A stretch of DNA of 15,933 nucleotides from CAZFLD01 sp964519835 (GCA_964519835.1 CAZFLD010000086.1:1-15933); one strand, 5' to 3'; shown: positions 1-7,534, counted from the first letter of the stretch. Program-made: numbers and translations. The notes: generated by a model not told the origin, from the letters alone.

Positions 1-1
1 C

Positions 2-253
2 CGATCCGCCGCGTTGGACCCCGAGCTTATCGGTGGCGTGCTCCAGGTCATCAAAGACCTCAAGGCCCGGGGGATGACCATGCTGATCGTGACCCACGAG
101 ATGAGCTTCGCCCGGGACGTGGCGGATCGGGTGTGCTTCCTCGACGGCGGTCGAATACTAGAAGAGGGCCCGCCGGCGCAAATCTTCAGCGAGCCGGATT
201 GTCCCCGCACACGGGAGTTTTTGCAGAGGATTATCGAGGCGGGCCGGCTGTAG
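2..253 (+). CDS. Amino-acid (polar/glutamine type) ABC transporter ATP-binding protein, C-terminal part
   Basis: This is the 3' end of an ABC ATPase gene that starts before the window. The visible 83 residues hold the D-loop (ALDPEL), the switch histidine in 'MLIVTHEMSFA', and the typical tail 'FLDGGRILEEGPPAQIF' followed by 'TREFLQRI'. This wording (HEM.FA..VADRV, G.I.E.G.P..IF..P....T..FL) is that of the GlnQ/HisP/ArtP group, which energises uptake of polar amino acids at the inner face of the cytoplasmic membrane. The Walker A, Q-loop and signature motifs lie outside. Just at the left edge the reading is R-S-A-A-L-D where the family has D-E-P-T-S-A-L-D, so a substitution or one-base indel may sit there; this cannot be judged from the fragment. 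No partner permease is visible downstream, so any operon extends leftwards. Confidence 0.9.
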   Translation, partial: RSAALDPELIGGVLQVIKDLKARGMTMLIVTHEMSFARDVADRVCFLDGGRILEEGPPAQIFSEPDCPRTREFLQRIIEAGRL

Positions 254-298
254 CGTTGCTTTCCGATGCGCACGTTTTCCGACATTCTTGTGTATAGC

Positions 299-493
299 AT
301 GAGAACCAATATCGAAATTGACGACACCTTGATAACAGAAGCGTTGGCGGAAAGCAAGGCCGCAACCAAAAGACAGGTGATCGACCAGGCACTCAAGGAA
401 TACGTGCGACTGCTTCGCCGACGCAAGGCCACCGAGCTCCGAGGCACGGTTGGATGGTCCGGCAGTCTCGATCAGATGCGTAGCACTCGGTAG
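299..493 (+). CDS. vapB: VapB-type antitoxin (type II toxin-antitoxin)
   Basis: A 64-residue protein beginning MRTNIEIDDTLI. This is the standard start of the VapB family (PF09957 type): a short beta strand and ribbon-helix-helix-like N-terminus that binds operator DNA, here followed by the helices 'TKRQVIDQALKEYVRLLRR' and a C-terminal tail 'GTVGWSGSLDQMR' that in the family wraps the VapC active site. I chose the ATG at 299 because the family consensus begins at MRTN; an in-frame ATG at 266 would add 11 unrelated residues. There is no clear Shine-Dalgarno sequence before either start. A TATAGC hexamer lies directly upstream (293-298) and may be part of an operator or promoter. The following toxin gene is broken, so this antitoxin is probably an orphan. 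Confidence 0.85.
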   Translation: MRTNIEIDDTLITEALAESKAATKRQVIDQALKEYVRLLRRRKATELRGTVGWSGSLDQMRSTR

Positions 494-502
494 CGTCCCT
501 TC

Positions 503-798
503 ATGAGCTGTAGAGCAGCGATTGTCGACACACCGGTGTACCTGACACCGACTACGCAAAGACACGCACAATCCTGCACTCCTACTCGATGCTGTCCTTC
601 GACCCGGTGCAAGCGGCGGAAGGTGCCGCGGAACTCTACCGAGAGTCCCGGAAAAAGGGTGTCACGGTTCGCAGGAGCCTTGATTCCCTTATTGCCTGGT
701 ACGGAATTCAAGCTGAACTGCCCGTGCTTCACCGGGACGGGGACTTTAATGAGCTCGCGAGGGTCTCCGAGTTGCAGATTGTAGAGGTGACAACATAG
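503..798 (+). pseudogene. vapC: VapC-type PIN-domain toxin, internally deleted and frameshifted
   Basis: VapC toxins are PIN-domain ribonucleases of about 130 residues with four catalytic acidic residues. The ATG at 503 opens 'AAIVDTPVYL', matching the first PIN strand (VDTSVWI, first catalytic Asp). Almost at once the match moves to another frame: from about 544 to 798 the reading is 'DYAKTRTILHSYSMLSFDP', then 'ELYRESRKKGVTVRRSLDS' and 'LPVLHRDGDFNEL', the C-terminal half of VapC with its last two acidic regions. Some 40-55 residues between the two parts, which should carry the conserved Glu, are missing, and the join changes frame; a TAG at 511-513 also closes the second frame upstream. 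The ATG at 589 could at most give a 69-residue fragment. It sits 9 bases after vapB, as expected for the pair. A functional toxin is very unlikely. Confidence 0.8.
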
Positions 799-873
799 CG
801 TCGCTCGTGGACTCGGCACGGAATAGCCGATACCTTCAAGGACGGACGGCAGGTGTGTAGGGCGACGGCGGCC

Positions 874-880
874 AAAGGGG
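874..880 (+). promoter_or_regulatory. Ribosome binding site of the hybrid histidine kinase gene
   Basis: AAAGGGG six bases before the GTG at 887. It decides the start: the GTG codon at 887 leads straight into the first strand of the receiver domain, and no better-placed ATG exists. Confidence 0.6.
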
Positions 881-886
881 TACAAC

Positions 887-2707
887 GTGACCGAAACAGC
901 GTCCCGCCTGATTCTCCTGGTAGAAGACGAGGCAATCATCGCGCTGTCACAGAAGCAGATTCTGGAACAAGCGGGATACTCGGTCGATGTAGCACACAAC
1001 GCCGAGCAGGCCGTCGATGCGGCTTTGTCATCACCGGGGCCGGACCTTATCCTGATGGACATCGACCTGGGCTCGGGAATGGATGGGACCATGGCCGCTC
1101 AGCGCATCCTCGCCGACAAAGAGGTTCCCATCGTCTTCCTTACCAGCCACGCGGAGCAAGAGATGGTGAACCGCGTGAAGGACATAACCCGCTACGGCTA
1201 CATTCTCAAGAGTGCCGGAAAGTCTGTCTTGCTCGAGACAATCGAGATGGCCTTCGAGCTTTACGCGTCGCACCGGGCGATGCAAAACGAGATAAAACGG
1301 CATCGGGAAACGGAGCAAGAGCTTCGCGCCCGCAATGCGTTTATCGAGACGGTTCTCGAAAACCTGCCCATCGGCTTGGCCGTAAACTACATCGATGAAG
1401 GCAGTGCCACCTACATGAATCGAAAGTTCGAGGAGGTCTACGGGTGGCCCCAGGATGTCATCACCAACATTCGGTCGTTCTTCGAGCATGTGTATCCGGA
1501 CCCGGAGCATCGGGCGGCGGTACAGGCGCAGGTAGAGGCCGACATCAAGAGCGGCAACCCGGAACGTATGGAGTGGACAAACATGCACATCACCCGTTCC
1601 GACGGCAGCCGCGCCTACGTCGATGCCAAAAACATTCCCCTACCGGAGCAGAACCTGATGATCTCCACCGTGCAGGATATCTCCGATTCGGTGCGCGCGG
1701 CGGAATCCCTGCGGGAGAGCGAGGCGCGGTATAGGGCCCTCGCCGAGAATCTGCCCAACGGCCTCATTGCCACCTTCGATCATGTTCTTTGCTACACGGC
1801 CGCAAGCGGCGAGGCCTTCAAGGACGGCCCGTTGTCCGCCGACGACTTTGTGGGGCGCCGGCTTCGCGATATCTTCCCGGCGGAGATTGCGGATCGCGAT
1901 GAACCGGCTCTGCGAGCGGCCCTCGACGGCGAGCGTCGGGACCAACTGATCTCCTACCAGGGCAATACCCATCGGGTTATTACCACGCCCGTCACGGACG
2001 ACGCCGGCGCGATTGTCGGCGGTATGGTTCTAACCCAAGACGTCACGAAGCTATCGAGCGTACAGGCCGAGCTCGAGCGAATGGTGGCGGAGCGTGATTT
2101 CTTGATTCGAGAGACAAATCACCGGATCAAAAACAACCTGCTGACGATCGACGCGCTGCTGCAGTTTGCGGAACGTGGAAGAAATGTAGACTTTACCGAT
2201 ATCCGTCGGCAGGTCGAGATGATTCAGTCCGTGCAGGCACGACTGTCGGGGGGTGAGTTCACCGCCGAGATCTTTCTCAAGCCGCTCTTGCATGACGTGC
2301 TCAATAGCTTTCGCGACCTCGAAGAGGAGGGCCGTTTTACAGTTGGGGAGTCAATCAAGGACGTCTGCCTCAGTCCGAAGGCCGCGGTTCCGATCGGACT
2401 CCTGGTCAATGAGCTGGTCACCAACGCCGTCAAGCACGGCGTTTCCGGGGCCCCCGGTGCACGCATCGATGTTAGCCTGCAAGAGATCGGTAGACGAGTG
2501 CGCATAGAGGTTGCCAACACCGGCAACTCGTTTCCCGACGATGTGGATTTGGCGCACCCACCATCGGTGGGTCTTCAGCTTATCACGACGCTCACGGATC
2601 AGCTTGACGGCACCATACACCTCGAGCGATCGCCCAATACTCGATTTGTGACCGAGATTCCCGCCGGCGAGCCGCCGTCACGCCCCGATGTGTCGCACCG
2701 CAGTTGA
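887..2707 (+). CDS. Soluble response regulator receiver-PAS-PAS-histidine kinase (HisKA_2 type)
   Basis: A 606-residue signalling protein with no membrane segment or signal peptide, so cytoplasmic. Residues 7-120 are a CheY-like receiver: acidic pair E13/D14, phospho-acceptor D58 in 'LILMDIDL', T86 and K108. A helical linker (130-155) leads to two PAS domains, about 150-270 and 280-390; the first ends in the PAC-like 'MISTVQDIS', the second in 'VLTQDVTKL'. The kinase core follows: dimerisation helix with H412 in 'RETNHRIKNNLLTIDALL', the HisKA_2 (PF07568) form seen in EnvZ-unlike, PAS-linked kinases, then a HATPase domain with N-box 'NELVTNAVKHG' (N513) and a glycine-rich 'PPSVGLQLI' lid. Having the receiver first suggests that phosphorylation by another kinase tunes this one. 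There is no cognate response regulator or output domain in the window. It stands alone, with 88 bases before it and about 100 after. Confidence 0.93.
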   Translation: MTETASRLILLVEDEAIIALSQKQILEQAGYSVDVAHNAEQAVDAALSSPGPDLILMDIDLGSGMDGTMAAQRILADKEVPIVFLTSHAEQEMVNRVKDITRYGYILKSAGKSVLLETIEMAFELYASHRAMQNEIKRHRETEQELRARNAFIETVLENLPIGLAVNYIDEGSATYMNRKFEEVYGWPQDVITNIRSFFEHVYPDPEHRAAVQAQVEADIKSGNPERMEWTNMHITRSDGSRAYVDAKNIPLPEQNLMISTVQDISDSVRAAESLRESEARYRALAENLPNGLIATFDHVLCYTAASGEAFKDGPLSADDFVGRRLRDIFPAEIADRDEPALRAALDGERRDQLISYQGNTHRVITTPVTDDAGAIVGGMVLTQDVTKLSSVQAELERMVAERDFLIRETNHRIKNNLLTIDALLQFAERGRNVDFTDIRRQVEMIQSVQARLSGGEFTAEIFLKPLLHDVLNSFRDLEEEGRFTVGESIKDVCLSPKAAVPIGLLVNELVTNAVKHGVSGAPGARIDVSLQEIGRRVRIEVANTGNSFPDDVDLAHPPSVGLQLITTLTDQLDGTIHLERSPNTRFVTEIPAGEPPSRPDVSHRS

Positions 2708-2710
2708 CGG

Positions 2711-2786
2711 TGGCAAACACCGGGAGCTACGGCAACCGCCGGAAGCCGTGGAAAACACCGCGAGCCACGGCCACCGAGAAAGCACG
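2711..2786 (+). repeat. Imperfect 38-bp tandem repeat, two copies
   Basis: Copy 1 runs 2711-2748 and copy 2 runs 2749-2786, head to tail. Aligned base by base, 24 of the first 28 positions agree (shared core TGG.AAACACCG.GAGC.ACGG), and the last 10 positions have diverged. It fills most of the gap between the kinase stop (2707) and the ribosome binding site of the oxidoreductase (2799). It could be a duplicated operator or simply a slipped duplication; nothing else points to its role. Confidence 0.6.
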
Positions 2787-2798
2787 GCACGACCAGAT

Positions 2799-2804
2799 AG
2801 GAGG
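2799..2804 (+). promoter_or_regulatory. Strong ribosome binding site of the FAD oxidoreductase gene
   Basis: A perfect AGGAGG five bases before the ATG at 2810, which fixes that start. Confidence 0.85.
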
Positions 2805-2809
2805 AGAGC

Positions 2810-3862
2810 ATGACATCGATTGTAGTTGTCGGAGGCGGCTTGGTTGGAATCACCGCGCTGCGCGAGCTCGAAAAGCGAGTGCCCGATGCGGAAATCATAC
2901 TCGTGGAGACCCGCGAGTATCTGGAAGTAAGCTTTGCCATGCCCCGCGCCCTGATGGAGCCGACGGGCCTTGGAAAAACGATGCGGGCGCCGTACACCAG
3001 TCTGACGCAGGCAAAACATCTTCGGTTCTCTGCACAGCAGATCGTGGCAAACGAAGTCGTTTTGGAAGACGGGAATAGGCTTCCCTTCGACTACGCGATC
3101 GTCTCCACGGGTTCGTTCACAAAGGGCGCGCCGTTTATCAAAGGGCACGAGACGCACTCAATCGACGACCGCCTCAAGGAGCTCGCCGCGCGAAGCGGCC
3201 AACTGGCCGATTCCAAGAACCTGCTTATCATCGGCGGCGGCCCAATCGGCGTCGAGCTCGCCGGGGAAGTCGCCGACCGGTACTCGGATAAAAAGATCAC
3301 CCTCGCCCACGCCTCCGACCGGCTCCTTCCCGCACTCCCGGAAAAGGCAGGTCACAAGGCGGCCAAAAAACTCCGGGAGCTCGGGGTCCATGTGCTTCTC
3401 AACACCCGCGTCGAGGCAAAGAACGGCACGTACCTCGTCCAAGGTTCCAACGAGTCCTTCGGCTCCGATGTTGTTATCATGGCCACCGGCATCCAGACAA
3501 AGGGCATCCCCGTCGACGGGGACTCATCCCTCAACGACAAGAATCAACTCCGGGTTGACCACCATCTCCGCGTCGTCGGACGGGAGAATGTCTTTGCCGT
3601 CGGCGACGTAAACGACGTGGCGGAGATCAAGCTCGCGGCGACAGGCGGAAGGCAGGCGGCACTCGCGGTCAAGAACATAGCCAAGCTTTTGCGCGGCAAA
3701 AGCGGGTCGCTGGGCTCCTACAAGCCCTCACCGCCGATGGGGTTTGTGACTCTTGGACGGAAGGCGGGGATTGCGCAACTGCCCTTCGGCAGGCTCGACT
3801 TTCTGGTGGCGATCAAGCAAAGGGACATGATGGTATCGCGGACGCTGGGAAAGGCCCGTTAA
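2810..3862 (+). CDS. FAD-dependent NAD(P)H oxidoreductase, AIFM2/FSP1-like
   Basis: A 350-residue flavoprotein of the pyridine-nucleotide disulfide oxidoreductase fold. An FAD-binding GGGLVG (8-13) opens the protein; a second Rossmann motif 'IIGGGPIGVELAGE' (140-153) binds NAD(P)H; 'MATGIQ' (224-229) and 'VFAVGDVNDV' (261-270) complete the FAD site. No redox-active CxxC pair is present, so it is not a thioredoxin reductase. The C-terminal segment 'PMGFVTLGRKAGIAQLPFG' followed by 'KQRDMMVSRTLGK' resembles the AIFM2/FSP1/AMID group (human FSP1, about 370 residues), which reduces quinones with NAD(P)H at membranes. That suggests a quinone oxidoreductase or NADH dehydrogenase-like role, but the acceptor is inferred. 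A very strong ribosome binding site implies good translation. The gene is monocistronic and meets the sulfatase remnant tail to tail with only 9 bases between. Confidence 0.88.
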   Translation: MTSIVVVGGGLVGITALRELEKRVPDAEIILVETREYLEVSFAMPRALMEPTGLGKTMRAPYTSLTQAKHLRFSAQQIVANEVVLEDGNRLPFDYAIVSTGSFTKGAPFIKGHETHSIDDRLKELAARSGQLADSKNLLIIGGGPIGVELAGEVADRYSDKKITLAHASDRLLPALPEKAGHKAAKKLRELGVHVLLNTRVEAKNGTYLVQGSNESFGSDVVIMATGIQTKGIPVDGDSSLNDKNQLRVDHHLRVVGRENVFAVGDVNDVAEIKLAATGGRQAALAVKNIAKLLRGKSGSLGSYKPSPPMGFVTLGRKAGIAQLPFGRLDFLVAIKQRDMMVSRTLGKAR

Positions 3863-3871
3863 GCCGCTCTC

Positions 3872-4667
3872 TCAAGCGTTGGCGCCAAGCCGGTATATGC
3901 GCGCGAAAGGGTCCCCTATTCTCAACAAATGATCCATCAAGCGTTCGTGGAGCGTTAGCCGCAGACCTCTGGACGCCGGATCAGCGACAAGGTTGTGCTG
4001 CTCGTAGGAGTCGTTGGCCAGATCAAAGAGCATCCAGGGGACGTTCTGGGTGATCGAGTAGCAGTAGCGCTCGGTTCGAATCGCCCTCCACGGCGGAATC
4101 GACTTGTGACTGTAGCGATGCTCCTCAACGTACTCGAGGAACACCGCGTCACGGGTGAGCGAGGTGCCCTTCGCCGGCCCCAACAGCGGCGCCAGACTCG
4201 CACCCGGCAGATGTGAAGCCGGAACGACCCCGGCAAGGTCTAGCGTGGTCGGGAAGATGTCCTCGATTGAGACCGGCAGGGTGACAAGCCGCTCTTCTTG
4301 TTGCCTTTTTGTACCACGGTCGCCCGTCAACGCCCCGCCGGCGACGATCAACGGAATGCCGACCGTCCGTACTCCATAAGGATCGCCTTGAGCACCAGTT
4401 CGCCCGTCATGCGCTCAAGATTCTTGTGCTAGCGCGGCCCCTGATACGGGGGGTGCGGCGGTTCTACGGAGAGGGCCAGATCAAACAAGCCGTCGGTCTG
4501 GTAGCCTACAATCCGCCTAGGCTCCGGGTTGTCGTCTACGAAGTACCAGGTGTCGAAGGGATTGTTTCGAAACTCGAAGCCCTGCCAACGAGCAAAGCCC
4601 CCCTGATGTGCCCTCGGCACGGGAATGCCCCGGAATGTGTCGGCCGGGGCGTCGCCGCCGTCTTGTC
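3872..4667 (-). pseudogene. Sulfatase (alkaline phosphatase superfamily) remnant, no N-terminal catalytic region
   Basis: Three pieces of one sulfatase can be read on the - strand. From about 4667 to 4471: 'GGDAPADTFRGIPVPRAHQG', 'GFEFRNNPFDTWYFVDD' and 'GYQTDGLFDLAL'. From 4470 to 4429: 'SVEPPHPPYQGPR', then a TAG stop. After a frame change near 4360, from about 4370 to 3872: 'VGIPLIVAGGAL', 'VSIEDIFPTTLDLAGV', and a C-terminal tail with 'LFDLANDSYEQHNL', where family members compare substrate-side loops. The usual start with the formylglycine motif C/S-x-P-S/A-R and the metal-binding DD is missing altogether; around 20 residues appear lost at 4470/4471 and some 75 around 4429. A functional sulfatase would hydrolyse sulfate esters on a polysaccharide after maturation by a formylglycine-forming enzyme. 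The last 159 residues are still open (TTG at 4349-4351) but cannot be catalytic alone. Confidence 0.85.
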
Positions 4668-6345
4668 GCCGCGCGTGGACGTCGTAACGGCGACCACGGA
4701 CATGCAGGTTCTCGACTCGCCAATCGCTCCAATCACGGGGGGCGCGGCAACGCCCCGGGCGTGGTCTGTAGTTGTCGTCAGGATCGAGCCGAATCCCGAG
4801 GAGCTCGGTGAGGACAACGTCGATAAGCATGCGGTGTAGGAGCCCTCCATCCGGCCTCCGGTCCCCGGCGAAAGAGGCTACGGAGGATTGGAATCATGTA
4901 GCTCATCCATGTGGGGCCCATCCAGTAGCTGTGGTCGGGACGAAAGTCCGGGTCGTCGGCCGCCACGGTGGGCAACGGTGCCTCGAGCCGGAACTTCTTC
5001 TTATCAAAGAGTCTTTCCAGGAGGCGGGAAACTCGTTCCTCGGAAAGCTGTGGCAGGAGAATCGGAATAAACCCAATCGGCGACCAGACCGGTATCGGCC
5101 GTGCACCATCTTCGGCGATGTCGAAGTAGAACCCCTCTTTGTCGTCCCACAATCGCTCATGCAGCAACGCCTCTCTGCCCTCGGCTTCGCCTCGCAGTCG
5201 GTGGTCCACTGCTTGCTCCCCTACGTGGCCTTGGAGTTGGGCAAGCGCCCGTTTTTCGAGTATAGAAAAGGCGTTGAGATCGATCGTCACGATGGGCATC
5301 GACCAATCCATTGTGTCGAGCTGGGTTCCGTAGATGCCGGAGCCCTGTCGGCCCCACCGTTTTGAATTATCCATGCCCGAATCGGACCAGCGTCGGACCA
5401 ACAGCAGGCCCGGGATTGACTCGCTCGCACGAGTACGCTCGAACCAATCGTGGTACGCCATAGCCGCCGGCAGGAGTCGCTCGAGGTTTTTGTTGTTTCC
5501 GGTCGTCTCCCAATCAGCCGCGAGTGCTTGGGCATACACGGGAAGGTGACTGCCGTCGCCGTGTTCTTGGGGAATCTCGTGGGGCATCCAGGCCCGTCGC
5601 TTGCTCCTGGGATCTTCGGAAATGAATCCGATAAGTCCTTAGGGATGGGCGGAGTTGTTAATACACCCCGCCGCCGAATCGGCGGCGGGATACTGGGCGT
5701 TTGCCGCGTTGAGCAGGTTGCCCCAGATAGACTGACGATCGCCGAACCAGCGCCCGGCGACGGCGCCGGGAGAGCCCCATTGCCGTCCGGTTCGGAGGGA
5801 TCCTGCGCTTGCGCGGCCGACGGCATGGGAGAAGCCAACGCGCCGTGGTGCCCTTCGCGGCGCGGCGATTCGGGCGTTTGCGCCGCCGGAATCCACGCGG
5901 CGAGCAGGTGGCGCCACTCAACCAGAATCCGGCCCTCGGGTGTCTTGTGGCGAGGGGAACCGCCCCACGTAACTCGCCGGCTAATCGCCTCGTCGGCGTG
6001 GATTGTGCTCCCTACTCTTCGTTTGGCTTCCGGGCCTATGATCTCGATTGATTCGGGAGGCGGATCAAAGGCAACGACATACTGGTTCCGACGGCGACTT
6101 GGTCCGACGGATGAGGAAACGGGCGTATCTCGGCCCGTGCGCCGTGGGAGAAGACACTAAGCGACTGCGTGTAGACCGCCCCCGTGAACCGGTAGCTCGT
6201 CTCTCTCGCGTCGGGATATCAGCGGCGGGTCTCGAGCTCGAGATCCGCACTCGGAATCCGAGAGCCAAATCAGATCGTGGGGGACCGGCAGGCCCGACGC
6301 GGCTGTCTGCTTCGACGCGGGACTCCTCGCCGACGCCACTTCATG
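4668..6345 (-). pseudogene. (alpha/alpha)6-barrel glycoside hydrolase, GH63/MGH1-like, frameshifted
   Basis: A glycosidase can be traced over some 1.7 kb through several frames. The N-terminal sandwich reads 'GLPVPHDLIWLSDSE' (about 6300-6255), shifts frame, passes a TGA (6219-6221), continues 'YPDARETSYRFTGAVYTQSL' and 'RAEIRPFPHPSDQVAVGTS', shifts again near 6080, then reads 'YVVAFDPPPESIEIIGPEAK' and 'EGRILVEWRHL'. A Pro/Ala/Ser-rich stretch (about 5890-5757) leads to 'WFGDRQSIWGNLLNAANAQY' and a TAA at 5639-5641, where a single change from CAA would explain the stop. The catalytic barrel is open from 5638 to about 4860: 'RAWMPHEIPQEHGDGSHLPV', 'RRWSDSGMDNSKRWG', 'YWMGPTWMSYMIPIL'. One more frameshift near 4860 leads to 'GLLHRMLIDVVLTEL' and 'DWRVENLHVRGRRYDV', the usual C-terminal sandwich, which runs without a stop into the sulfatase remnant. 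Family assignment is from motif style, hence GH63/MGH1-like rather than an exact family. Its start region overlaps the end of the GH99-like gene. Confidence 0.75.
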
Positions 6346-7534
6346 CCTCCCCAAAAACGTCTCGAACGGCCTCAAGGTAACCGTATCCGAACTCCCGGTC
6401 GGGCAAGAGGTAGCTGTCCTCGGTCCACTCGTTCCAGGCGTTTATCACAACAAGCTTTGGATCAAGGCCCCGAGAATCGATTGCCTCCCGGGCGGCCTGG
6501 AGGTTCTCACGAAAGAGGCCGGGAGTGCGCTCGAGCACCACGCCCTCCTTGAAGCCGGGGAATCGGGCGTTGTTGTCCCACCCTACGCTCACCGATGGAA
6601 AGAACGGAATGTCGTACTTCCTTGCAGCGGCATTCTCCCCGGCACGCGCCTTCTGCGACCACTCGGAGTATGTACCCTCGGGCTTCGCCATAGCGACCCA
6701 CTGATAGTTGGTGAGGCTTGCGAACGGGAGCGCGGTGTGGATGTCGGGCGACCCAGCCGGGGTATCCGCGCGGGAGTCTGCCGCCGTGGAGCCAACAGGC
6801 GACGCTGCCCGTGGGGCGCCCGCACCCGAGGCTCCCGCGGACTTTGCGTTGGCCTGCAACCCCATGGTATCGCCGAGCCTACCACCCGAATAGATGGCCT
6901 GCAGATGAACCCCGGCGTGGCCGGCTTTGCGGCACTCCTCATCCAGCCACTCTAGGGCCTCCCGCGCGGCGTCGATCCCCCCGAGGCCATCTACCATCGT
7001 CTCGGTCCTAAAAACGGACAGGACCGGCTTGTCCTCGATCTTGTAGTACTGCGGATGACTAAAGTATCGATCGATCCAGCGGCGACCGATGATCTCGAAC
7101 TCGCGGCGGTCCCAAGCGGCACTCCAGATTACTCCGCTTGGTTCCTGCTCGCGGCGGTCCCACAGATGCGTCACATCGTGGTTTGCCCACATCAGGTAGA
7201 ATTTCATGCGGTGATTGTTGCGAGCTTTGAGGAATCCGTCGTTGAGGCACGACTCGAGAAACGGCGCCCTGTCGTACCAGTACCAGTCGTAGATAAAGAC
7301 GTTGACGCCGTGGTCCGCGGCGGCGTCGATTTGCATCTCCATCACCCTTGGGTCGGCCTCGTTCTGATAGCCCCACAACGGCAGCCGGGGTTGATTGTGG
7401 CCCGGAAACTTCGGACGAGACTCGACGACGTTGATCCACTCGCCCACTCGACCCGGCCAGAACATTCGGGCCCGCGGCTCGTCGTGGTAGGAGGGCCAGA
7501 TGTACGTTGCTACGTCGTAGCTCTGCTTGCTCAT
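6341..7534 (-). CDS. GH99-like / WbsX family glycosidase (or glycan-processing enzyme)
   Basis: A 397-residue protein with no signal peptide, so probably cytoplasmic and acting on imported oligosaccharides. It follows the WbsX (PF14307) / GH99-like pattern: 'ATYIWPSYHDEP' at the start, 'PLWGYQNEADPRVMEMQIDA' (52-71), 'GVNVFIYDWYWYD' (76-88), 'MKFYLMWANHD' (110-120), and 'INAWNEWTEDSYLLPD' (364-379). In GH99 enzymes (endo-alpha-mannosidase/mannanase) the acidic residues of the NEWxE-type motif are catalytic; here they would be E369 and E372. The transporter and other hydrolases next to it support a glycosidase role, although some WbsX proteins sit in O-antigen clusters. Between 'LGDTMGLQANAK' and 'FASLTNYQWV' there is an odd insert rich in Ala, Ser, Gly and Pro (about 230-265). 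An AAGGAG sequence five bases before the ATG supports the start. Confidence 0.85.
   Translation of the reverse strand: MSKQSYDVATYIWPSYHDEPRARMFWPGRVGEWINVVESRPKFPGHNQPRLPLWGYQNEADPRVMEMQIDAAADHGVNVFIYDWYWYDRAPFLESCLNDGFLKARNNHRMKFYLMWANHDVTHLWDRREQEPSGVIWSAAWDRREFEIIGRRWIDRYFSHPQYYKIEDKPVLSVFRTETMVDGLGGIDAAREALEWLDEECRKAGHAGVHLQAIYSGGRLGDTMGLQANAKSAGASGAGAPRAASPVGSTAADSRADTPAGSPDIHTALPFASLTNYQWVAMAKPEGTYSEWSQKARAGENAAARKYDIPFFPSVSVGWDNNARFPGFKEGVVLERTPGLFRENLQAAREAIDSRGLDPKLVVINAWNEWTEDSYLLPDREFGYGYLEAVRDVFGEA

Noticed and set aside
853..1398. A 181-codon open frame overlapping the start of the kinase gene in another + frame
   Set aside because: Its sequence is low in hydrophobic residues and shows no domain, while the kinase frame gives a full receiver domain over the same bases.
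4309..4839. A 176-codon open frame on the + strand across the sulfatase/glycosidase junction
   Set aside because: Antisense to recognisable sulfatase and glycosidase segments, with no motif or ribosome binding site.
5450..6160. A 236-codon open frame on the + strand across the glycosidase remnant
   Set aside because: No family likeness; the - strand shows clear glycosidase motifs in the same interval. The open frame is chance in GC-rich DNA.
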